Assembly: GCA_030562215.1 (NCBI GenBank)
Contig: JAUPFL010000001.1
Coordinates: 1,786,501-1,850,500, forward strand
DNA length: 64,000 nt
Direction of reading: 5' to 3'
Source: Peribacillus frigoritolerans
GTDB lineage: Bacteria > Bacillota > Bacilli > Bacillales > DSM-1321
How positions within the stretch are numbered: position 1 is the first letter of the stretch; the number at the start of each line of letters is the position of its first letter. Shown one piece after another: positions 59,136 to 64,000 of the stretch. The translations under genes and the position numbers were made by a program. The notes beneath the pieces were generated by a model. It ran no database searches, was not told the origin of the DNA, and saw only the letters and a list, made by a program, of their open reading frames with translations.

Positions 59136-60143
59136 ATGAGTGATGCAATTCAAGTGAAACAGCTTCGGAAGGAATTTAAGTCGGCATCAAGCCGTACAGG
59201 GCTAAAGGGTGCCTTCCGGGATTTACTTACTAGAAATTATAAGATCGTCCCTGCCGTCAATGATATCAATTTTACTGTAAAAAAGGGTGAGATGGTAGCT
59301 TATATCGGGGAAAATGGTGCAGGGAAATCGACCACGATCAAAATGCTGACAGGTATTTTGGAACCGACAGCAGGCGAAATCACGGTAAATGACATGAATC
59401 CACATAAAGAGAGGGAAAAGTTCACTCAGACAATCGGAGTCGTATTCGGTCAGCGCTCACAGCTTTGGTGGGATATTGCGGTTCAAGAATCCTTTAGGCT
59501 GTTAAAAAAGGTCTATAAGGTAACGGATGAACAATATAACGATCATATGGAACATGTCATCAAGACGCTCGATATCGGACCTTTGCTGGACAAACCAGTG
59601 CGTAAACTCTCACTTGGTCAGCGAATGCGCTGCGAGCTTGCCGCAGCATTGATCCATAATCCGCCTTTGCTGTTCCTGGATGAGCCGACGATTGGACTTG
59701 ATGTACTCGTGAAAATGAAGATCCGTGAGTTCCTGAAAGAAATCAATGAAAAATATAATACGACAATCCTTTTGACTACCCATGATTTAGGAGACATTGA
59801 AGCATTATGTGAGCGCGTAATCATGCTTGATGAAGGACAGATCATTTATGATGGGGAATTGCAGAGTTTAAAAGATAACTGGGCTGAGGAAAAACAGATC
59901 CATTTTCAATTCATCGAGCCGATCGCATTGAAGGAATTGCAATCATTAGCGCTCCCATTTACCGCTAACTGGGTTTATGATGAGAAAAATCAAACATACA
60001 TTGCCTTGTTGAAAGAAGAAAGTGATCATATTTCACAGCTTGTTTCGGCTGTCGTATCTCACTTTAAAATAAAGGACATCAAAATTCATGAAACGTCCAT
60101 TGAAGAGATTGTTCGCAACATTTACGAAGAAGGCACTGTCTGA
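59136..60143 (+). CDS. ABC-2 type transporter ATPase
   Basis: 335 residues, intact; ATG 59136 with SD GGAGGATG. Walker A GENGAGKSTTIKMLTG, VVFGQRSQLWWDIAVQESFRLL (the Q-loop with the WWD typical of DUF990-linked ATPases), signature LSLGQRMRCELAAAL, Walker B LLFLDEPTIGLDV, H-loop TTHDLGDIEALC. A C-terminal ~90-residue accessory domain follows. Operon with two permease genes downstream. Confidence 0.92.
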   Translation: MSDAIQVKQLRKEFKSASSRTGLKGAFRDLLTRNYKIVPAVNDINFTVKKGEMVAYIGENGAGKSTTIKMLTGILEPTAGEITVNDMNPHKEREKFTQTIGVVFGQRSQLWWDIAVQESFRLLKKVYKVTDEQYNDHMEHVIKTLDIGPLLDKPVRKLSLGQRMRCELAAALIHNPPLLFLDEPTIGLDVLVKMKIREFLKEINEKYNTTILLTTHDLGDIEALCERVIMLDEGQIIYDGELQSLKDNWAEEKQIHFQFIEPIALKELQSLALPFTANWVYDEKNQTYIALLKEESDHISQLVSAVVSHFKIKDIKIHETSIEEIVRNIYEEGTV

Positions 60144-60191
60144 CTCTCTTATCATTAAGAAACAACGTGTCTATCAAGAAGGGGGAGGGCC

Positions 60192-60981
60192 ATGGGGAAG
60201 TATCTTGCAATGATCCGCATGCGTTTTTTGATGATGCTTGCGTATCGAACGGATTATTATACCGGCATTTTAATTTATAGCATTAATATCGGTGCTTATT
60301 ATTTCTTATGGAATGCGATATATGGAGAAAAAGCTCCATCGAAGGACTTTCAGGTATGCAGATGACAACCTATGTCGCGGTTGCATGGATGGCGCGCGCT
60401 TTTTATTTCAATAATATTGACCGCGAAATCGCCACTGAAATTAAAGACGGCAAGGTCGCCATTGAAATGATCCGGCCTTATAACTATTTAGGCATGAAAA
60501 CGATGCAAGGACTTGGGGAAGGGATATTCCGTTTCTTCTTCTTCTCGATTCCAGGAATGCTGCTGGTAGCTTTCATTTTTCCTATTGAATTGCCGCACGA
60601 GCCGGCTACTTGGGGATATTCGGCATTTCCTTGCTGTTCAGTTTCATCATCAATACACAAATTAACTTATTGACGGGAATCACTACCTTTTTCTTATACA
60701 ATAATGCCGGATTGATCCGGGCTAAAAGGGTTATCATTGATCTATTTTCCGGTCTGCTGCTGCCCATCAGTTTCTACCCGATATGGGCGCAGGAAGTGAT
60801 GAAATATTTACCGTTTCAAGGAATCAGCTATGTACCAAGCATGATTTTTACGAATGGGTACAGTTCAGGCGAAATTGGCATGGCGCTTTTACAGCAGTTA
60901 ATTTGGTGCATCATTCTCTTAATACCGATTCAGCTTTTATGGATAGTCGCAAAAAAACAGCTGATTATTCAAGGAGGTTGA
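60192..60981 (+). CDS. ABC-2 permease, first subunit (frameshifted)
   Basis: 263 residues with bases restored near 60330 (A run) and 60614 (G run). ATG 60192 has SD AGGGGGAGG. Six TM segments: MRFLMMLAYRTDYYTGILIY, MTTYVAVAWMARAFYFN, IATEIKDGKVAIEMIRPYNYL, GIFGISLLFSFIINTQINLLTG, LFSGLLLPISFYPIWAQEVMKYLPF, IWCIILLIPIQLLWIVAKK. The DGKVAIEMIRPYNY loop is typical of the DUF990/ABC-2 family. Substrate unknown. Confidence 0.85.
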
Positions 60982-60985
60982 CGGG

Positions 60986-61771
60986 ATGTTTTATGTATCG
61001 ATGTTTTTTCAATATGTGAGTCAGTATATGAAAACAAGATTGCAATATAGAGCCGATTTCTTTATGGAAATCCTATCAGATCTGCTGAATCAGGTCGTGA
61101 ATCTGGTATTTATCTTAGTCGTTTTCGGGCATACCCAATTTTTAAGCGGCTGGAGCCGTGAAGAAATCATATTCATTTATGGATTCTTCCTTATCCCATT
61201 TGCCCTTTTTTCTGCCTTTTTCAACATCTGGGATTTTAATGACCGCTATATCGTCAAAGGTGAAATGGACCGGATATTAACAAGACCGATACATAGCCTG
61301 TTTCAAGTCATTTTAGAAAGAATCGAACTTGAAGCGTTATTTGGTGTTGTGACCGGTTTGATCATTATATTCTATTCGGCGATTTCATTGGATCTGCAGC
61401 TTGCGTGGTATGACCCGATTCTTTTCGTCATTTTTGCAATAGGCGGGGCACTTGCTTATGCAGCCATATTCGTTGCGATAGCAAGCATTGGGTTTTGGTC
61501 GGATGCGAAAACATCCATCATGCCAATGATGTACAATATCGGGAACTATGGGCGCTATCCTGTTGATATCTATAATAAGGTCATCCGTTTTGTCCTTACA
61601 TGGGTGCTGCCATTCGCGTTTGTCGGTGTCTATCCGGCATCTTATTTCCTAAGAAAAGAAGAGTGGTATGCATATGCATTTGCTACACCTGTAATTGGGG
61701 TTGCCTTTTTCGTGATATCCGTTTTCATATGGAATCAGGGAGTGAAGAGGTACCGCGGGGCAGGGAACTAA
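60986..61771 (+). CDS. ABC-2 permease, second subunit
   Basis: 261 residues, intact; ATG 60986 with SD AGGAGG, 4 bp after the first permease gene. Six TM segments: MKTRLQYRADFFMEILSDLLNQVVNLVFILVVF, IIFIYGFFLIPFALFSAFFN, RYIVKGEMDRILTRPIHSLFQVI, VTGLIIIFYSAIS, FVIFAIGGALAYAAIFVAIASIGFWSDAKTS, VIGVAFFVISVFIWNQGVKRY. It has the same fold as the first permease, forming a heterodimeric channel with it. Ends at a strong terminator. Confidence 0.9.
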   Translation: MFYVSMFFQYVSQYMKTRLQYRADFFMEILSDLLNQVVNLVFILVVFGHTQFLSGWSREEIIFIYGFFLIPFALFSAFFNIWDFNDRYIVKGEMDRILTRPIHSLFQVILERIELEALFGVVTGLIIIFYSAISLDLQLAWYDPILFVIFAIGGALAYAAIFVAIASIGFWSDAKTSIMPMMYNIGNYGRYPVDIYNKVIRFVLTWVLPFAFVGVYPASYFLRKEEWYAYAFATPVIGVAFFVISVFIWNQGVKRYRGAGN

Positions 61772-61773
61772 AA

Positions 61774-61812
61774 GAACCCCTTCAACAGCATTCATGTTGA
61801 AGGGGTTTTTGT
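61774..61812 (+). terminator. Terminator of the ABC-2 operon
   Basis: AACCCCTTCAAC...GTTGAAGGGGTT followed by TTTG. Confidence 0.9.
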
Positions 61813-62215
61813 TTAGTTCCGTATTTTCTTTCTTTCAATATATCTTGCTTGCGCTTGAACATATTGCTGTTTTTCCTCTTCCGTTTCCGGTATGACTTGA
61901 GGTACGTTTGTCCGCTTACCAATGGCCAGCATCGTTAAAAAGCACGGGCCGTAAGCTGTTTCTCACCTGTCAATAGGTTATCGCGCTCCACTTACGAATA
62001 CTTCCATTGATGCGCGATGGGCACAGGTGCATAAGCTTCAAGGTTGATCGCAACCCCCGTCTAGATGGGAACCAAACAATCAAAAGAGTCGCTTGAAGCA
62101 GTCACAACGGGTTTTCGACAATGGCGTACAGCTCAAATGCAGACTGTTTTATCAACATAGGCCACTACTTTCTCGCTAAAGATGGTATTGTGATGATTTG
62201 TATCCGGTTATTAGG
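61813..62215 (-). pseudogene. Decayed acyl-CoA thioesterase (YkhA-like hotdog)
   Basis: Minus-strand fragments of a hotdog thioesterase spread over several frames: PDTNHHNTIFSEKVVAYVDK near 62200 (family form PPDTNNHGTLFGGKLMAYID), AVRHCRKPVVTASSDSFD, MEVFVSGA, TGEKQLTARA, then LAIGKRTNVPQVIPETEEEK and QYVQAQARYIERKKIRN to a stop at 61813. Here the catalytic-region GG is changed to SE and several stops and indels are present, so this is genuine decay, unlike the single-base breaks elsewhere. Confidence 0.7.
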
Positions 62216-62310
62216 TGTGTAGGTGATAAGCATGATTCCTAAAAAAGAATATATTGTTTGGACAGGGAGTATGTATAGAGGAAGTGGCGTTTTGAAATGG
62301 GGCGTGGGGG

Positions 62311-62730
62311 ATGACTTTCTACATCTTGATTGCAGGAATCATTTTTTGCATGGTGATGAGCATTCGTACGTTATTTCTTGTTGAGTCGGGAGGAAAGAAG
62401 TTTTCTCTGGAGGATATGCTGTGGCTTGGCAATTTATATGCGACGATATTAGTTGGATTTGCACTGATTTATTTATTATACGAGCTTCAGAATCATTCGG
62501 TGATTCTTGATATGGGCAATCGATTGGATGGGACTTTCTATGAACAATTGAAGACTTCTTTTTATTTTAGTGCGATGACGATGTTTTCTGTAGGGTATGG
62601 AGATATAGCCCCGATTGGCATGGGCAGGATGATAGCTACCATTCAGGCTTTCATTGGGTATACACTGCCGGCAGCGTTCGTGATTCGGACGGTGATCGAT
62701 TTGGAGCAGAAAGATAGGAAGGGTAAATGA
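62311..62730 (+). CDS. Two-TM potassium channel protein
   Basis: 139 residues, ATG 62311 (GGGGG just upstream serves poorly as an SD). Two N-terminal TM segments (FYILIAGIIFCMVMSIRTLFL, LWLGNLYATILVGFALIYLLYEL), a pore loop with selectivity filter TMFSVGYGDIAPIG, and the inner helix MIATIQAFIGYTLPAAFVI. No RCK domain. Likely K+ channel. Its stop is close to the start region of bcp. Confidence 0.85.
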   Translation: MTFYILIAGIIFCMVMSIRTLFLVESGGKKFSLEDMLWLGNLYATILVGFALIYLLYELQNHSVILDMGNRLDGTFYEQLKTSFYFSAMTMFSVGYGDIAPIGMGRMIATIQAFIGYTLPAAFVIRTVIDLEQKDRKGK

Positions 62731-62792
62731 AAGTTGTGTTTCTTTCGATTATTGGGTACTCTTACCATAATGAAAGAAATGGAGGGTTCAAT

Positions 62793-63263
62793 ATGACTGT
62801 TAAAATTGGAGAGAAAGCACCTGATTTCAAACTCCCTGCAAACAATGGAGAAACGGTTTCCCTATCGGATTTTAAGGGGAAAAACATTGTTTTATATTTT
62901 TATCCAAAAGACATGACGCCAGGTTGCACGACGGAGGCCTGTGATTTCCGGGACCATAATGAGCAATTCGAGGAATTGAACGCGGTCATCATTGGTATCA
63001 GCCCAGATCCAGTTGCACGTCATGAAAAATTCATCGAAAAACATGGATTGCCTTTTTTGCTGTTGGCTGACGAAAATCATGAAGCGGCTGAATCATTTGA
63101 TGTTTGGCAATTGAAAAAGAACTTCGGCAAGGAGTATATGGGCATTGAACGTTCAACTTTCTTGATTGATAAGGCTGGAAACGTAGTCAAAGAATGGCGT
63201 AAAGTAAAAGTCAAAGGCCACGTCGAAGAAGCGCTTGAAACTCTTCGCGACCTCGAAAAATAA
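62793..63263 (+). CDS. bcp: Thioredoxin-dependent peroxiredoxin Bcp (YgaF)
   Basis: 156 residues from ATG 62793 (SD ATGGAGGG); the longer frame to 62727 has no SD. IGEKAPDFKLPANNGETVSLSDFKGKNIVLYFYPKDMTPGCTTEACDFRD: peroxidatic Cys and resolving Cys five residues apart, the atypical 2-Cys BCP arrangement. Then IIGISPDPVARHEKFIEKHGLPFLLLAD and GIERSTFLIDKAGNVV. Reduces hydroperoxides with thioredoxin. In B. subtilis ygaF follows gsaB and precedes perR. Confidence 0.95.
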   Translation: MTVKIGEKAPDFKLPANNGETVSLSDFKGKNIVLYFYPKDMTPGCTTEACDFRDHNEQFEELNAVIIGISPDPVARHEKFIEKHGLPFLLLADENHEAAESFDVWQLKKNFGKEYMGIERSTFLIDKAGNVVKEWRKVKVKGHVEEALETLRDLEK

Positions 63264-63274
63264 GGGACAGGCAG

Positions 63275-64000
63275 ATGAAGGATGAGCGAATAACGAAGCT
63301 TGCGGCCAGGCTGATTCATCATTCGATACAATTACAGCCAAAAGAGAGAATCCTCATGCGGGGGCATATCAACACAAAACCATTATTGAAAGAGCTGATT
63401 GATGAAATATACAGAGTGGGCGCTTATCCATATGTAGAACTCGAAGACGATGAGATAAGCCGCCACCTGTTACAAGGGAATGTGAAGGAACAACTTGACA
63501 CAGCTTCGCAATGGGCCTTGAAGAAATATACGGATATCGATGCGGTCATCATCATCGCAGGTGAAGAAAACGATGCTGAAATGACTGATGTTCCCATCGA
63601 GAGGCACCGTCTTCAAGGAGAGGCTATGAATTCCCCTACACTTTTTTATGTAAACAACCGACGTTGGGTCTTGCTTAATTATCCCACAAAGGCATCAGCG
63701 CAAAAAGCCGGCATGACCTTCAACAGGTACGAAGACTTTCTTTTGAGCGTATGCACAATGGATTACGGGAAAATGGAGGCGGCCTTGAAACCGTTAAAAC
63801 AATTGATGGAACGTACTGACAAAGTCAGGATCGTTTCACCTAGGACAGATTTGACCTTTTCCATCAAAGGCATGCCGGCCGTCATATGTGCCGGAAAAAG
63901 AATTTACCGGATGGGGAAGTGTTTACGGCACCCATAAAAGAAAGTCTCAATGGAAGGATATCATTCAACACACCTACAACCTATGAAGGAATCACCTTTA
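63275..64000 (+). CDS. M29-family aminopeptidase, N-terminal part (frameshifted, cut by window end)
   Basis: Starts 11 bp after bcp. [84 protein letters not shown]-like [20 protein letters not shown]. After a one-base loss near 63902 the frame continues with [18 protein letters not shown], which carries the first conserved metal-ligand Glu of the thermophilic metalloprotease (M29, AmpS) family. The C-terminal half lies beyond the window. Confidence 0.88.

Overview
The window looks like a chromosomal segment from a low-GC, spore-forming Bacillaceae, most like the Bacillus simplex / Peribacillus group. Three things point there. The right half follows the Bacillus subtilis order yfhD-yfhE-yfhF-recX-yfhH-sspK-yfhJ ... 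yfhP-mutY-yfhS-fabL-sspE-ygaB-ntdP(ygaC)-ygaD ... ygaE ... gsaB ... bcp(ygaF). There are small acid-soluble spore protein genes. Ribosome binding sites are strong AGGAGG types. The species is inferred, not shown.

Layout. 1-6 kb: tail of an MFS pump, a cystine-type importer (tcyC plus a binding protein-permease fusion), a tandem array of a 277-bp repeat, a DinB-like gene and an acetyltransferase. 6-16 kb: a nucleoside-sugar epimerase-like gene, an aminotransferase, a holin beside an NlpC/P60-like gene that lacks its catalytic residues, a DUF2157/GDYXXLXY pair, a PadR-DUF1700-DUF4097 operon, a PAS-GGDEF protein and an MFS pump. 16.5-21.2 kb: one gene for a membrane protein of about 1,555 residues with four internal repeats. 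21.5-29.4 kb: a Ser/Cys-tailed protein, an AI-2E-type transporter, a polar amino-acid ABC importer, a LysR regulator and a universal stress protein. 29.4-34.9 kb: a MerR-controlled acyl-CoA degradation operon (SDR, acyl-CoA dehydrogenase, thiolase, acyl-CoA ligase). 35.0-35.2 kb: a cluster of DnaA-box-like motifs. 35.2-45.7 kb: the conserved yfh/yga block. 45.7-52.1 kb: accessory transport genes, including a divergent MarR / EmrAB-type drug efflux locus, then ygaE. 52.4-58.5 kb: a very large glutamate synthase-type gene and gsaB. 59-64 kb: an ABC-2 exporter, a decayed thioesterase, a K+ channel, the peroxiredoxin bcp and the start of an M29 aminopeptidase gene.

A dominant technical feature is frame breaks. 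About 25 genes, including normally essential or conserved ones (gltB, mutY, fabL, ygaD), are interrupted by single-base losses, mostly in homopolymer runs; the protein similarity continues perfectly in the next frame. I count more than 40 such sites. Six of them are G or C runs of five where six are needed. This looks like base-calling error in the sequence rather than gene decay, so I annotate such genes as single CDSs spanning the break and keep 'pseudogene' for stretches with many stops and substitutions.

The most interesting biology I see: the catalytically dead NlpC/P60 homologue next to a holin, the repeat-built giant membrane protein, the DnaA-box cluster far from dnaA/oriC-type genes, and the tandem amplification of an otherwise dispersed palindromic repeat. 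I found no CRISPR array, rRNA, tRNA, transposase or intact prophage.
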